Positions 53,381 through 63,144 of a DNA stretch of 64,000 bases are shown piece by piece (positions within the stretch are counted from its first letter, which is position 1; each line of letters begins with the position of its first letter). Position numbers and translations under genes: made by a program. The stretch comes from Taklimakanibacter lacteus (lineage in GTDB: Bacteria; Pseudomonadota; Alphaproteobacteria; Rhizobiales; Aestuariivirgaceae). The stretch is from assembly GCA_003576695.1 (NCBI GenBank), contig QOZQ01000015.1:62001-126000 (forward strand), read 5' to 3'. Under the pieces are notes generated by a model. It saw only the letters and a program-made list of their open reading frames with translations. It did not search any database and was not told the origin of the DNA.

Positions 53381-54286
53381 ATGGTTTCCTTGTCTTTCGA
53401 CCGCGATTTCGACATCGCCCCCGGCGCCATAACGACACTATCGCCGCTCATCCGCCGGGTGGTGGCCGACAATCCGGGGCCCTTCACCTTCAAGGGAACG
53501 GCGAGCTTCATCGTGGGCCAGGGCGATGTGGCGATCATCGATCCGGGTCCGGACAGCGATGCGCATCTCGCCAACCTGCTCGCCGCCATCAAGACCGAGA
53601 AAGTCAGCCACATATTCGTGACGCACAGCCATCTCGATCATTCGCCCTTGGCGCCCCGTCTCCAGCAGGCGACGGGTGCCACGACCGTCGGTTATGGACC
53701 GGCCGTCCAGCTGGATCGGCAGGACGCCGGTGCGCTCCGGCTCGATGCCAGCATCGATACGCAGTTCGACCCCGATATCAGACTGGCGCATGGCGGCGTG
53801 ATCGCGGGATCCAACTGGTCGCTCGAAGGCGTCTTCACGCCGGGCCATATGTCGAACCATATGAGCTACGCGCTCAAAGAGGAAAAGACCCTGTTCTGCG
53901 GCGATCATGTGATGGCCTGGGCGACCAGCGTCATCGCCCCGCCCGATGGCAATATGGGACAGTACTTCGCTTCATTGCGCCTGCTGCTCGAACGCGACGA
54001 CGCCATCTATCACCCGGCGCATGGACCGCCGCGGCGCGACCCCCGGTCCCTGGTGCGCGCCTATCTGGTGCACCGGAAAATGCGCGAGGAGGCGATCGTC
54101 GCCAGGCTCAGGGCCGGTGACCGCAGCATCGAGGAGATCGTCAAGGCGAATTACGCCGATATCGATCCGAGGCTTCATGCCGCCGCCGGGCTCTCGACAC
54201 TCGCTCATATCGAGCATCTGATCGAGCGGGGCCTCGTCCGACGCGGCCCCGACGGGGCGGCGAACGCACAATATTTCGCAACATAA
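53381..54286 (+). CDS. MBL-fold metallohydrolase (LACTB2-like)
   Basis: 301 residues. The metal-binding motif is THSHLDHSPLAPRLQQ (HxHxDH), followed by His in GHMSNHMSYAL and the Asp in FCGDHVMAW. The C-terminal helical domain (REEAIVARLRAGDRSIEEI and AHIEHLIERGLVRRG) matches beta-lactamase-like LACTB2 proteins, endonucleases or hydrolases acting on RNA or small esters. GPGRxx-type start TFKGTASFIVGQGDVAIIDP is normal. It is 95 nt upstream of fabI on the same strand, probably with its own promoter. Confidence 0.88.
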   Translation: MVSLSFDRDFDIAPGAITTLSPLIRRVVADNPGPFTFKGTASFIVGQGDVAIIDPGPDSDAHLANLLAAIKTEKVSHIFVTHSHLDHSPLAPRLQQATGATTVGYGPAVQLDRQDAGALRLDASIDTQFDPDIRLAHGGVIAGSNWSLEGVFTPGHMSNHMSYALKEEKTLFCGDHVMAWATSVIAPPDGNMGQYFASLRLLLERDDAIYHPAHGPPRRDPRSLVRAYLVHRKMREEAIVARLRAGDRSIEEIVKANYADIDPRLHAAAGLSTLAHIEHLIERGLVRRGPDGAANAQYFAT

Positions 54287-54381
54287 ATTGTATGTCTTTA
54301 GAGGTGGACCTCTGAAAACATCTGTGCCAGAAACGCGCCCGCCGGGGTTTCCCGCCCCTGGGCGCGGAATCAAGGCGAATC

Positions 54382-55206
54382 ATGAGCGAATCCAAAGGGT
54401 TAATGGCCGGCAAGCGCGGCCTTGTCATGGGTGTGGCGAACAACCGGTCGATCGGCTGGGGCATAGCCCAGGCCTGCGCGCGCCAGGGTGCCGAACTCGC
54501 CTTCACCTATCAGGGCGATGCCCTGAAGAAGCGGGTGGAGCCCTTGGCGTCCGGCATCGGCTCGAAAGTCGTAGTGCCCTGTGATGTCACCGATATGACG
54601 TCGGTCGACCAGACCTTCGCGACCATCGCCAGGGAATGGGGCGAGCTCGATTTCGTCGTTCACGCCATCGCCTTTTCCGACAAGGACGAACTCACCGGGC
54701 GCTATGTCGACACGACCGCCGACAATTTCACCAAGACCATGTTCATCTCCTGCTACAGCTTCACCGCCATCGCGCAGCGCGCCGAGAAGCTGATGAGCAG
54801 GGGAGGCTCCCTCCTGACCCTAACCTATTACGGGGCGGAGAAGTGGATGCCGCACTACAATGTGATGGGTGTCGCCAAGGCGGCGCTCGAAGCGTCGGTG
54901 CGCTATATGGCGGCCGATCTCGGACCCAAGAATATCCGCGTCAATGCGATATCGGCCGGCCCGATCAAGACGCTCGCCGCCTCGGGCATCGGCGACTTCC
55001 GATACATCCTCAAATGGAACGAATATAACTCTCCGCTCCGGCGCACGGTCACCATCGATGAGGTCGGCGATTCGGGCCTCTATCTCCTTTCCGATCTCGG
55101 CCGCGGCGTCACCGGCGAGATCATGCATGTCGACGCCGGCTACCACATTGTCGGCATGAAGAATCCCGAAGCGCCCGACATCACGGTTGCGCAAAACGGT
55201 GATTGA
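54382..55206 (+). CDS. fabI: Enoyl-ACP reductase FabI
   Basis: 274 residues. GLVMGVANNRSIGWGIAQAC is the FabI NAD-binding motif, HAIAFSDKDELTGRYVDTTA follows, and the catalytic Tyr and Lys occur in TYYGAEKWMPHYNVMGVAKA. The substrate-binding loop reads AASGIGDFRYILKWNEYNSP. It carries out the last step of the fatty acid elongation cycle and is the triclosan target in other bacteria. It overlaps the phosphatase gene by 20 nt, so the two are cotranscribed. Confidence 0.95.
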   Translation: MSESKGLMAGKRGLVMGVANNRSIGWGIAQACARQGAELAFTYQGDALKKRVEPLASGIGSKVVVPCDVTDMTSVDQTFATIAREWGELDFVVHAIAFSDKDELTGRYVDTTADNFTKTMFISCYSFTAIAQRAEKLMSRGGSLLTLTYYGAEKWMPHYNVMGVAKAALEASVRYMAADLGPKNIRVNAISAGPIKTLAASGIGDFRYILKWNEYNSPLRRTVTIDEVGDSGLYLLSDLGRGVTGEIMHVDAGYHIVGMKNPEAPDITVAQNGD

Positions 55207-55819
55207 GCCCAATCCGCCGATCTATTTCATCCGCCATGGCGAAACCGACTGGAACCGCGAAGGCCGCATCCAGGGTCAGATCGACATCCCGCTCAACGAT
55301 GCCGGGCATCAGCAGGCCATTGCCATTTCGCGCGGGCTCAAGACTTTCCTGGGTGCAACCAAGGTCGATCTGTTCGTCGCAAGTCCGCTGACGCGTACGC
55401 GCCAGACCATGAGCTATCTGTTGCGCGAGTTCGACATGCCTCAGAACAAGGTCGAAGCCGAGCCCGCGATGCTGGAACTCGCTTTCGGCATATGGGAGGG
55501 CCATTATTTCAAGGACCTCAAGACCAGCCCGGAATACCCCAGGGACCTGGTGGATCGCTTCCGCTGGCGTCCGCCGGAAGGTGAAAGCTATGAGCAAGGG
55601 CTCGAAAGAGTCCGCCAGTGGATCGGACGCATCGATGGGCCAACCGTCATCGTCGCCCATGGGGCGATCGGGCGCTGCCTGATCGGGCTCGTCTCCGATC
55701 TGGCCCCTGCCTCCCTCGTCAAGGCCCCGACACCGCAGGGGCATTTCTGCCGCCTCCAGGACGGACGCATCGACTGGTTCGACGTCAACGGCCATCCGGC
55801 CGGCAATTTCGAAGATTAG
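55187..55819 (+). CDS. Histidine phosphatase (phosphoglycerate mutase-like)
   Basis: 210 residues with the RHGETDWNREGRIQGQIDIP signature that carries the catalytic His, and IVAHGAIGRCLIGL with the second His. The segment ASPLTRTRQTMSYLL completes the phosphate pocket. The start is taken at TTG 55187; GTG 55199, 12 nt downstream, is a good alternative that would reduce the overlap with fabI to 8 nt. The substrate may be a phosphosugar, a nucleotide or a phospholipid-derived compound; sequence does not say. Confidence 0.85.
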   Translation: MRKTVIEPNPPIYFIRHGETDWNREGRIQGQIDIPLNDAGHQQAIAISRGLKTFLGATKVDLFVASPLTRTRQTMSYLLREFDMPQNKVEAEPAMLELAFGIWEGHYFKDLKTSPEYPRDLVDRFRWRPPEGESYEQGLERVRQWIGRIDGPTVIVAHGAIGRCLIGLVSDLAPASLVKAPTPQGHFCRLQDGRIDWFDVNGHPAGNFED

Positions 55820-55888
55820 CCATCCGGTTGCAAATCCTAATCGCCAAAGTCTTCAACTTTGTCGGGATTTGCTCTAATCAAGAGCGCC

Positions 55889-56977
55889 ATGTCGCATAAC
55901 AGCTTCGGCCATATGTTCCGGATGACGACCTTCGGCGAGAGCCATGGGCCGGCGCTCGGCTGCGTCGTCGACGGCTGTCCGCCGGGCATCTCGCTCACCG
56001 CCGCCGACATCCAGGCCTATCTCGACAAGCGCAGGCCCGGGCAGTCGCGCTTCACCACCCAGCGGCGCGAGCCCGACGAGGTCAAGGTTCTTTCCGGCGT
56101 CTTCGAGGACGAGCGCACCGGAGGTCCGGTGACGACGGGAACGCCGATCGCCCTCCTGATCGAGAATGTCGACCAGCGCTCGAAGGACTATTCGGCCATC
56201 CGCGACAAGTTCCGCCCCGGCCATGCCGACTACACCTACCTCGCCAAATATGGCGTGCGTGACTATCGCGGCGGCGGGCGTTCATCGGCACGCGAGACGG
56301 CGGCGCGGGTCGCGGCGGGCGCCATTGCCCGCAAGATCATCCCGCATGTCGCCGTGCGCGGCGCCCTCATCCAGATCGGCCCGCACAAGATCGACCGCAC
56401 CCATTGGAACTGGGATGAGGTCGACCGCAACCCATTCTTCACGCCGGATTCCGCGGCGGTCGACGTCTGGACGGAATATCTCGATCAGGTGCGCAAGGCG
56501 GGTTCGTCCTGCGGCGCCATCATCGAAGTGGTGGCAAGCGGCGTGCCGCCCGGCTGGGGCGCTCCCCTTTATGGCAAGCTCGATCAGGAGATCGCCGCAG
56601 CCATGATGAGCATCAATGCGGTGAAGGGCGTCGAGATCGGCGCCGGCTTCGCCGCCGCCCTGCTTTCGGGCGAAGAGAATGCCGATGAGATGCGGATGCG
56701 GCACGGCAAGCCCGAATTCAGCACCAACCATGCCGGCGGCATATTGGGCGGCATCTCGACCGGCCAGGAAATCGTGGTGCGCTTCGCCGTCAAGCCGACA
56801 TCCTCGATCCTGTCGCCGCGCAAGACGGTGACGGCGACCGGCGAGAACACCGACATCGTCACCACCGGGCGCCATGACCCTTGTGTCGGCATCCGTGCCG
56901 TGCCGGTGGGGGAGGCCATGCTCGCCATCGTGCTGGCCGACCATTTCCTCAGGCATCGCGGCCAGGTCGGCGGCTGA
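55889..56977 (+). CDS. aroC: Chorismate synthase
   Basis: 362 residues from ATG 55889 ([20 protein letters not shown]); the frame extends to 55859 but the later ATG matches the conserved start. [38 protein letters not shown] and [20 protein letters not shown] are diagnostic, as is [20 protein letters not shown]. The enzyme converts EPSP to chorismate with reduced FMN, ending the shikimate pathway. Length is normal. Confidence 0.97.
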   Translation: MSHNSFGHMFRMTTFGESHGPALGCVVDGCPPGISLTAADIQAYLDKRRPGQSRFTTQRREPDEVKVLSGVFEDERTGGPVTTGTPIALLIENVDQRSKDYSAIRDKFRPGHADYTYLAKYGVRDYRGGGRSSARETAARVAAGAIARKIIPHVAVRGALIQIGPHKIDRTHWNWDEVDRNPFFTPDSAAVDVWTEYLDQVRKAGSSCGAIIEVVASGVPPGWGAPLYGKLDQEIAAAMMSINAVKGVEIGAGFAAALLSGEENADEMRMRHGKPEFSTNHAGGILGGISTGQEIVVRFAVKPTSSILSPRKTVTATGENTDIVTTGRHDPCVGIRAVPVGEAMLAIVLADHFLRHRGQVGG

Positions 56978-57148
56978 CACGCACCGCAGGGAGTGAAAGT
57001 GTTTGCTGTGTGAAGTGAACGACAGGCGCAGCATACTGGTTGAATTTGCCGGATTCCGGCCGAATGCGCCTCAGCATCGCTATAAGTTGGTGACGTTTCG
57101 TCCGATTTTTGGCATGGAGTGCCCGGCGCAAAGACCCAGGAGATACCA

Positions 57149-57529
57149 ATGACACTTACCGTCAAGCAGCTCATGGCCGCCGCCAATGAGGCGGTCCCCA
57201 AGATCAGCGTGGAGGAGGCCCGCAAGCTCGTGACAAATGGGAATGCCCTGCTTGTCGATGTGCGTGATGGGACCGAGGTTGCCAAATCCGGCAAGCTCAA
57301 GGGCGCCACCCATGTGTCGCGCGGCATGATCGAGTTCCGGGCCGACAGCGAGACGCCTTATCACGATCCGCAGTTCCGCAAGGATCGTCCAGTCATCCTC
57401 TATTGCGCGTCGGGTGGACGCTCGGCGCTCGCCGGCAAGGTGCTGAAGGACATGGGCTACGGCAATGTGCGCAATCTCGGCGGCTTCAAGGATGCCGCCG
57501 ATGCCGGCTTCGAGACCGAGCCCGCCTAG
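57149..57529 (+). CDS. Rhodanese-like sulfurtransferase
   Basis: 126 residues from ATG 57149, with AGGAG 7 nt upstream. The rhodanese fold contains LLVDVRDGTEVAKSGKLKGA and the active-site loop LYCASGGRSALAGKVLKDMG, with the catalytic Cys in CASGGRS. The N-terminal LTVKQLMAAANEAVPKISVE segment marks a variant common in alphaproteobacteria. It may carry sulfur from thiosulfate or other donors. Stands alone, with convergent SRAP gene 4 nt downstream. Confidence 0.88.
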   Translation: MTLTVKQLMAAANEAVPKISVEEARKLVTNGNALLVDVRDGTEVAKSGKLKGATHVSRGMIEFRADSETPYHDPQFRKDRPVILYCASGGRSALAGKVLKDMGYGNVRNLGGFKDAADAGFETEPA

Positions 57530-57533
57530 TCGA

Positions 57534-58208
57534 TCAGAACAGATTCAACTGGCCGGGCTCTTGCCGAACCGGCTTTGGCGGCGCAGCCCGGCGTTCGAGT
57601 TCGACCGGCTCGATCACCAGTGTCTGGTCGGGATGCGCGAGCACCTGCGCCAGCGCTTTTCCCGCTTCGACCTGTTCATTGGCGAGCCATTGCGCATGAA
57701 GGTGCGGCGCGACGATCACCGGCATGCGGTGATGGATACGGGCGAGCTCGGCTGATGCTTCCGTGGTGACGATGGCGGCCGTCTCGAGCTCGCTGCCATC
57801 CGGTCCCAGCCAGTGCTCCCATATGCCGGCAAAAGCGAAAGGTCCGCCATCGGCGCGCGCGATATGATGCGCCTGCTTGCGTCCTTCCGCACCCGACCAT
57901 TCATAGAAGCCGTCTGCCGGGATGAGGCAGCGCCGGCGCCTGATCGCGTTCTTGAAGGAGGCCTTGTCCAGGATCGTCTCGGCGCGGGCATTGGTGAGCG
58001 GCTTGCCGGGCGCCACCTCCTTCGCCCAGGAGGGCACGAAGCCCCAGCGTACCAGGACCAGATGCCGGACATCCCCGGCGGCACGCACGATGGCGATCGG
58101 GCTGCCGGGCGACACATAGGGGCGCGGCGGGAAATCATGCTCCTCGACATAAAGGAGCAACTCGCGAAGATGGTCAGGCCGGACGCTGAGCTTATAGAGA
58201 TTGCACAT
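57534..58208 (-). CDS. SRAP/YedK family abasic site-binding protein
   Basis: 224 residues from ATG 58208 with the catalytic Cys at position 2 (MCNLYKLSVRPDHLRELLLY). The family forms a thiazolidine cross-link to abasic sites in single-stranded DNA through this Cys. Also seen: NARAETILDKASFKNAIRRR (with Asn and Glu of the active site), CLIPADGFYEWSGAEGR and RMPVIVAPH near the C-terminus, with the His in the usual position. It should protect replication forks at abasic sites. The longer frame to 58229 adds unlikely residues before Met-Cys. Confidence 0.92.
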   Translation of the reverse strand: MCNLYKLSVRPDHLRELLLYVEEHDFPPRPYVSPGSPIAIVRAAGDVRHLVLVRWGFVPSWAKEVAPGKPLTNARAETILDKASFKNAIRRRRCLIPADGFYEWSGAEGRKQAHHIARADGGPFAFAGIWEHWLGPDGSELETAAIVTTEASAELARIHHRMPVIVAPHLHAQWLANEQVEAGKALAQVLAHPDQTLVIEPVELERRAAPPKPVRQEPGQLNLF

Positions 58209-58247
58209 GCCCTTCTGTGTCCGAAGCAAGAGAGTCTGTCAAAAGGC

Positions 58248-58850
58248 TCAATGCGCTTCTGACTTCGACAGCAGGCCGCCGAGCATCAGCTTCAACGCCT
58301 CGACCGATTTCCTGGATGCTTCCCGCGGGTCCGCGGCATTGGCAATGAAGAAGGACGCATAGAGCGTCGCTCCATTGATCTGATGCGCCACCGCCACGGG
58401 GTCGATCTCGATAATTGTTCCCTCATCCATCAATTTCTGCAGATTGCGGCTCATCACCCGGATGCAGTCGTCCTGGCCCGGCCACTGGGTGGGATCGCCG
58501 AGGACGGCCGGGCCGTCGCACAGCACGATGCGCTGGATCTCCGGCTCGAGCGCCATCTCGACATAAGCGACACATTCATCGACGAAACCCTGCCACCGTG
58601 TCGGCGCTTTGCGTGACACCTCGTTCAGCCGGACAATCATCTCTGAATTGATCTCGCCCAGGACCGCCCGGAACAGGCCCTTCTTGTCGCCGAAATGGTG
58701 ATAGAGGGCGCCCCGCGTCAGGCCGGCGCCCGCGGTGAAGTCATCCATCGATGCCTCGGCATAGCCCACCTTGCCGAAGGCGGCGCGGGCCGCCGATACG
58801 AGCTTCGCCCGGGTCTCGGCAATCATTTCCGCGCGCGGTCTATGCGCCAT
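58248..58850 (-). CDS. TetR-family transcriptional repressor
   Basis: 200 residues from ATG 58850, with GGAAGGA 7 nt upstream. The TetR HTH is EASMDDFTAGAGLTRGALYH with HHFGDKKGLFRAVL. The C-terminal ligand-binding and dimer domain (about 80-200) is helical, with MALEPEIQRIVLCDGPAV. It diverges from an MFS transporter gene, and three near-identical operators lie between them, so it most likely represses the exporter and itself. Confidence 0.9.
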   Translation of the reverse strand: MAHRPRAEMIAETRAKLVSAARAAFGKVGYAEASMDDFTAGAGLTRGALYHHFGDKKGLFRAVLGEINSEMIVRLNEVSRKAPTRWQGFVDECVAYVEMALEPEIQRIVLCDGPAVLGDPTQWPGQDDCIRVMSRNLQKLMDEGTIIEIDPVAVAHQINGATLYASFFIANAADPREASRKSVEALKLMLGGLLSKSEAH

Positions 58851-58866
58851 TACGTCCTTCCAATCG

Positions 58867-58935
58867 CATACGCAACGTATGTCAATTGACATACGCGGCG
58901 TATGCCATTATATCCGAATACATACGCTGCGTATG
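58867..58935. promoter_or_regulatory. Triple TetR operator with divergent promoters
   Basis: Three 15-bp palindromes of the form CATACGC-N-CGTATG: 58867-58881, 58890-58904 and 58921-58935. Only the central bases differ (AA, GG, TG region). A plus-strand promoter TTGACA (58886-58891) and TATATC 17 nt later runs through site 2; a TATAAT is present on the minus strand. The sites are the likely targets of the TetR protein. Confidence 0.85.
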
Positions 58936-58970
58936 TAAATCATTCCCTTGCGAGATTCCAGGAGTTTGTG

Positions 58971-60194
58971 ATGTCCAACCCTTATCGTGAGATATTCCGG
59001 AAGCCCGGCACTGCGGGCTTTGCCAGCGCCGGATTCATTGCCCGCCTGCCGCTTGCCATGATGCCCATGGGCATCGTCGCCATGCTCTCCCAGACGCATG
59101 GCGAATACTGGTTGGCCGGCGCCGTTTCAGCCACCTTCGCCCTGACCAATGCCCTGATATCGCCGCAGGTTTCGCGCCTCGTGGACCGCCGGGGCCAAGC
59201 CCGCATCCTTATCCCGGCAACGGCCCTTTCGGTCATCGCCTTCGCCCTGCTGCTCCTCGCCACTCATCTGCACTGGCCGAGTCCGACGCTCTTCATTTTC
59301 GCCATTGCGGCCGCCCTCATGCCCAGCATGCCGGCCATGGTCCGGGCGCGCTGGAGCGAGATCTATCGTGACACGCCCCAGCTCAATACCGCCTTCGCCT
59401 TCGAATCGATCGCCGACGAAGTCGTCTATATGGCGGGATCGGTGCTCTCGGTCGGCTTGAGCGTCGTCCTGTTTCCCGAGGCGGGCATCCTCGCCGGCAC
59501 GCTCTTTCTTGCGATCGGCACCATCCTGTTCGTCATCCAGAAGGCGACCGAGCCGAAGATCCACGCAATCGAGAAATCGGACGGCGCATCGGCCATCTGG
59601 TCGCGGCCGCTGCAACTCATCACTTTCACGCTGATCGCCGTCGGCACGCTGTTTGGCACGGCGGAGGTCACCGTCATCGCCCTCAGCAAGATGTTCGGGC
59701 AACCGGCCGCTGCGAGCTTCATCCTCGCCGGCTATGCCGGGGGCTCGCTGGTGGTCGGGCTGGTCTTCGGCGTCCTGAAGCTCAAGGCGAGCCTGGCGCA
59801 GCAATTCGCCATTGCCAATCTCGTCGCGGCGCTTACGACCGTGCCGCTGCTCTTCGTCGCCAATATTCCGATGCTGGCCGCACTCTTGTTCATGGCCGGC
59901 GCCTCGATCTCGCCGACCTTCATCATCGCTTTCGGCCTGATCGAGCAGCGCATCCCTGCCGCCAAGCTCACCGAAGGCATCACCTGGGCTGTCACCGGGA
60001 TCGGCATCGGCATGGCGCTCGGCTCGTTCACCTCGGGCTATGTCATCGACGCCTATGGCCCGGCAAGCGGCTTCTGGGTATCGCTCGCCGCCGGCATAAC
60101 GGCCTTCACGGCGGCGACACTGGGCTACCCCCTGCTCGCCGGTAAAGGCCGTCGCAACTTTGCACCGGTTGCAGCGCCCGCCCCCGGCGAATGA
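58971..60194 (+). CDS. MFS transporter under TetR control
   Basis: 407 residues from ATG 58971, with AGGAG 7-8 nt upstream; in-frame ATG 58902 lies inside the operator region and is rejected. Twelve membrane helices are expected, for example FASAGFIARLPLAMMPMGIV, LFIFAIAAALMPSMPAMVRA and GITWAVTGIGIGMALGSFTS. The motif SRLVDRRGQARIL between helices 2 and 3 is the MFS motif A. It is probably an efflux carrier induced when the TetR ligand accumulates. Substrate unknown. Confidence 0.9.
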   Translation: MSNPYREIFRKPGTAGFASAGFIARLPLAMMPMGIVAMLSQTHGEYWLAGAVSATFALTNALISPQVSRLVDRRGQARILIPATALSVIAFALLLLATHLHWPSPTLFIFAIAAALMPSMPAMVRARWSEIYRDTPQLNTAFAFESIADEVVYMAGSVLSVGLSVVLFPEAGILAGTLFLAIGTILFVIQKATEPKIHAIEKSDGASAIWSRPLQLITFTLIAVGTLFGTAEVTVIALSKMFGQPAAASFILAGYAGGSLVVGLVFGVLKLKASLAQQFAIANLVAALTTVPLLFVANIPMLAALLFMAGASISPTFIIAFGLIEQRIPAAKLTEGITWAVTGIGIGMALGSFTSGYVIDAYGPASGFWVSLAAGITAFTAATLGYPLLAGKGRRNFAPVAAPAPGE

Positions 60195-60247
60195 CAGGCT
60201 CCTCTTCCCGTCGCGGCCCCCTCAGAGCCCGCGGCGGACCGGCCATT

Positions 60248-60439
60248 CTATTTCTTCTTTTTCAGCTTTCCCGCAGCCTTGTTCAGCGTGTCGCGGTTGT
60301 TGCCGTGCTTGTCGATGAGCGCCCGCGTCTGTGCCGCCGTGATGCCGTGCTTCCTGGCGAAATAGGCCACTTCATAGCCTTCGCTCTTCGAGACTTTCGA
60401 GCGGTCGGCCTTGCCGCGGGCCTTCTTGTTGTCTGCCAT
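60248..60439 (-). CDS. DUF3606-type small basic protein
   Basis: 63 residues, very Lys-rich: MADNKKARGKADRSKVSKSE followed by GYEVAYFARKHGITAAQTRA and a Lys tail (KLKKKK). The middle part EVAYFARKHGIT-x-Q-x-x-L is the DUF3606 signature found across Rhizobiales. GGGAGATGACG 5 nt before the ATG supports the start. Function unknown; nucleic acid binding or stress protection are possibilities based on charge. Confidence 0.8.
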   Translation of the reverse strand: MADNKKARGKADRSKVSKSEGYEVAYFARKHGITAAQTRALIDKHGNNRDTLNKAAGKLKKKK

Positions 60440-60607
60440 CCGTCATCTCCCTCATTGCCTGTTCAGCGACACGCCTCTGTTGAGTCGCGCAGACAAGGTA
60501 ATCCAACATTCCTTTCGCGTCATCCCATTTGGGAGTCTAACAGGGGCCCTCCTTGCTAGGCCAAACCTTCTGTATAAAGATGAGACCGTTCCGCCGTTGG
60601 AGGCGAT

Positions 60608-61540
60608 GTGTTCAGGATGATTATCAGCGTCAGGCGTCTTCTCGCCGGAAATGTGGCACCGTTCTCCTTGTGCCTGTTGTTCGCTGCGATGCTTGTCTTT
60701 GGGAATGCACGTGCCGAAGGCTCGCAAGAAGAGCAATGCCGGGACGCCCTAAAATCCTTCGATGCAAGTGGCTGGGCGCTTGAGAAAATGCCGCGCGCCG
60801 ATCGGTGCTCGGATGATATCCGGCTTTACGTGGATTATCTCGCCACGCTCAAGACCAGCGAATCGAACGAGAACGCTCGTGCCCAGGCGGAAAAGCTGCT
60901 CGCCGCCGCTGATGCAGGCAATCACAGCGCGCAGCTTCTCTACACACTCCTCTTCACGAAAATCGTGGACAGCAAGTATGTGTCCGAAATCGTGAGCAAT
61001 TCGTCCTATTCCCGCTATTCGAGCTACGTTAGTGCCTGGGACGTGTTGATCAAAGCCCCTGACCTTGTGAAGTACCAAGTTGGACCGGCATTGGATGGAG
61101 GCGTCGTTGAGGCCTATCTCCCACTCCACATTGCCGAGTATCTGGAGTGGCGGCAGACCAGATGGCCGGGCGACAGGCGCGGCGCGGCAGCCCGATTGCT
61201 CGCTGTGGCGGATTTCTACGCGGATCGCGAAAAAGTCAGGCCGTATTTGCGCAAACTCCTCTCGGCCAACGATGAGGAAATGGAGGATTTCGATGGACTG
61301 GCGTTCCAATATGTAGGGGCACAGCTCATTCGCGAGGAAACATTGTATTGCCGCGACAAGGCATGCGTCGCGGACGCCAATATCAAACGGTTAATCTGCG
61401 ATATCCGCACGCCAGAGGGCGACAGTCTGCTGAACCTTGGCCGTGATGCCTGCGATCAGCTGTCGGCACCACTGGTACGAATCTACCGCGCTATGGTTAT
61501 TGACCTCATCAATCAAATCATCGGCACTGTGCCCTTATGA
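60608..61540 (+). CDS. Secreted hypothetical protein
   Basis: 310 residues. The GTG at 60608 with GGAGG 4-5 nt upstream is preferred over ATG 60617. A signal peptide (about 1-36: [20 protein letters not shown]) ends near ARAEGSQ. The mature part is helical with six Cys ([51 protein letters not shown]), suggesting disulfides in the periplasm. A few Sel1-like helices ([20 protein letters not shown]) may be present. It overlaps the Nudix gene by 4 nt. Function unknown; composition is slightly less G/C-rich than neighbours. Confidence 0.65.
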   Translation: MFRMIISVRRLLAGNVAPFSLCLLFAAMLVFGNARAEGSQEEQCRDALKSFDASGWALEKMPRADRCSDDIRLYVDYLATLKTSESNENARAQAEKLLAAADAGNHSAQLLYTLLFTKIVDSKYVSEIVSNSSYSRYSSYVSAWDVLIKAPDLVKYQVGPALDGGVVEAYLPLHIAEYLEWRQTRWPGDRRGAAARLLAVADFYADREKVRPYLRKLLSANDEEMEDFDGLAFQYVGAQLIREETLYCRDKACVADANIKRLICDIRTPEGDSLLNLGRDACDQLSAPLVRIYRAMVIDLINQIIGTVPL

Positions 61541-61962
61541 GCGAGCCCAGAATTCCCAGAATCGGGGTCAGCGCCTGTGTGTGGCGGGATGGCAAGGTCC
61601 TCCTGGTCGAGCGCGGCAAGGAGCCGTGGAAGGGCAAATGGAGCCTGCCGGGCGGGGGGCTCGAATTCGGCGAGACGGTGCGCGAGGCGGCGCGGCGCGA
61701 GCTTCTCGAGGAGACCGGCATCGAGGCCGATCTTGTCCGGCTGGTCGATATCGATGATGCCATCATGCGCGACAAGGCCGGCCGCGCCATCGCCCATTAT
61801 GCTATCGCCTGCTTCACCGGCCATTGGCGCAGGGGCGAGGCCGTGGCCCGCGATGACGTAACGAAGGTCCGGTGGGCGGAGCGCCACGAGCTCGATGCTC
61901 TCGACATGACGCCCGGGACCGCCGCCTATATCCACGTGGCCTGGCAATTGTTAACGAGTTGA
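61537..61962 (+). CDS. Nudix hydrolase
   Basis: 141 residues with a complete Nudix box: [20 protein letters not shown] followed by TGI (G-x5-E-x7-R-E-U-x-E-E-x-G-U). The protein cuts nucleoside diphosphates linked to other groups. Start ATG 61537 overlaps the upstream stop as ATGA. Neighbouring MutT-type proteins act on oxidised nucleotides, sugars or coenzymes; here the substrate is not evident. Confidence 0.9.
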   Translation: MSEPRIPRIGVSACVWRDGKVLLVERGKEPWKGKWSLPGGGLEFGETVREAARRELLEETGIEADLVRLVDIDDAIMRDKAGRAIAHYAIACFTGHWRRGEAVARDDVTKVRWAERHELDALDMTPGTAAYIHVAWQLLTS

Positions 61963-62106
61963 CTCAAAAAAGGATGCCGGCGTTAACCCTTTCCTAAGGA
62001 TGCGGTAGTCCTGCCGCATTGCTCTGATAAATTTCAAATTGTGCTGATTCGGTTGGCGGGCTTGCAGGCATCGGTGGAACAGATGCCGGCTTCAGGTGGA
62101 TGGGTG

Positions 62107-62367
62107 ATGGACAAAGAGACTTCGCGAGCACAGGCCGCCGCCCCCGGCGCCGAGCCTAAATATGTGGCGCTGCGCTACATCATGGAAGCCTGGGAAGAAG
62201 CCGTCTATGACGGCATCGATCCCGATTGCATCGCGACGGCAGCGATCTTCGCGGCCATGTCGGATCTCATCACCACCTATGGCGAGGAGCCGGTCGCCAA
62301 GCTCGCTGAGCGCCTGCCGGAACGCATCCGGGCGGGCGAGTTCACGGTCAACAAGACCAAGCAATAA
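62107..62367 (+). CDS. Conserved small hypothetical protein
   Basis: 86 residues from ATG 62107 (MDKETSRAQAAAPGAEPKYV); longer frames reach 62041. The helical body LRYIMEAWEEAVYDGIDPDC and IATAAIFAAMSDLITTYGEE resembles, as I recall, a small protein found beside truA in rhizobia. No catalytic motif. The preceding 140 bp have a hairpin (62000-62019) of 6 bp without a T-run. Probably cotranscribed with truA 42 nt downstream. Confidence 0.6.
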   Translation: MDKETSRAQAAAPGAEPKYVALRYIMEAWEEAVYDGIDPDCIATAAIFAAMSDLITTYGEEPVAKLAERLPERIRAGEFTVNKTKQ

Positions 62368-62409
62368 TCCCTTTCGCATTTCGGCCTTGAGCGGGCATAT
62401 AGCGCCTTG

Positions 62410-63144
62410 ATGCGCTATAAGATGACCATCGAATATGACGGCGGTCCCTTCGCCGGCTGGCAGCTGCAGGCCAATGTGACGACCGTCCAGGGTGTCCTGG
62501 AAGATGCCGTCTTCGCGCTGAGCGGAACACGGCCCACCATCCATGCGGCGGGGCGCACCGATGCCGGCGTCCATGCCATGGGCCAGGTGGCGCATGTCGA
62601 TCTCGACCGGGAATGGGATTCCCGGGTCCTGCGCAACGCCCTCAACGCGCATCTGCGCCCGCACCCGGTGAGCGTGCTCCAGGTCGAGGCCGTGGATGGG
62701 GATTTCCACGCCCGCTTCAAGGCCATCCGGCGCAGCTATCTTTACCGCATCGCCAACCGCCCCGCGCCGCTGGCGCTCGAGCGCGGCAAGGCCTGGTGGC
62801 ATCCGGTAAGGCTTGACCATGCGGCCATGCATGAGGCGGCGAAAGCGCTCATCGGCAAGCATGACTTCACCACCTTCCGCGCCGCCGCCTGCCAGGCGCA
62901 GTCGCCAGTCAAGACGCTCGACCGGCTCGACATCACGCGGACGGGTGACATGATCGACGTGACCGTCGAGGCCCGCTCCTTCCTTCATCACCAGGTGCGC
63001 TCGATGGTGGGCTCGCTCAAGCTGGTCGGCGAAGGCAAATGGCAGATTGGCGACATCGGCAAGGCGCTGGCGGCCCGCGACCGCACCCGCTGCGGGCCCG
63101 TGGCGCCGCCGACCGGGCTCTATCTCATGCGCGTGGATTACTAG
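62410..63144 (+). CDS. truA: tRNA pseudouridine(38-40) synthase TruA
   Basis: 244 residues from ATG 62410 (TTG 62407 is adjacent). The catalytic Asp is in [39 protein letters not shown] opens the domain and [20 protein letters not shown] follows. [20 protein letters not shown] is another family landmark. It isomerises uridines 38-40 in the anticodon stem. It ends 20 nt inside the convergent EamA gene. Confidence 0.95.
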   Translation: MRYKMTIEYDGGPFAGWQLQANVTTVQGVLEDAVFALSGTRPTIHAAGRTDAGVHAMGQVAHVDLDREWDSRVLRNALNAHLRPHPVSVLQVEAVDGDFHARFKAIRRSYLYRIANRPAPLALERGKAWWHPVRLDHAAMHEAAKALIGKHDFTTFRAAACQAQSPVKTLDRLDITRTGDMIDVTVEARSFLHHQVRSMVGSLKLVGEGKWQIGDIGKALAARDRTRCGPVAPPTGLYLMRVDY

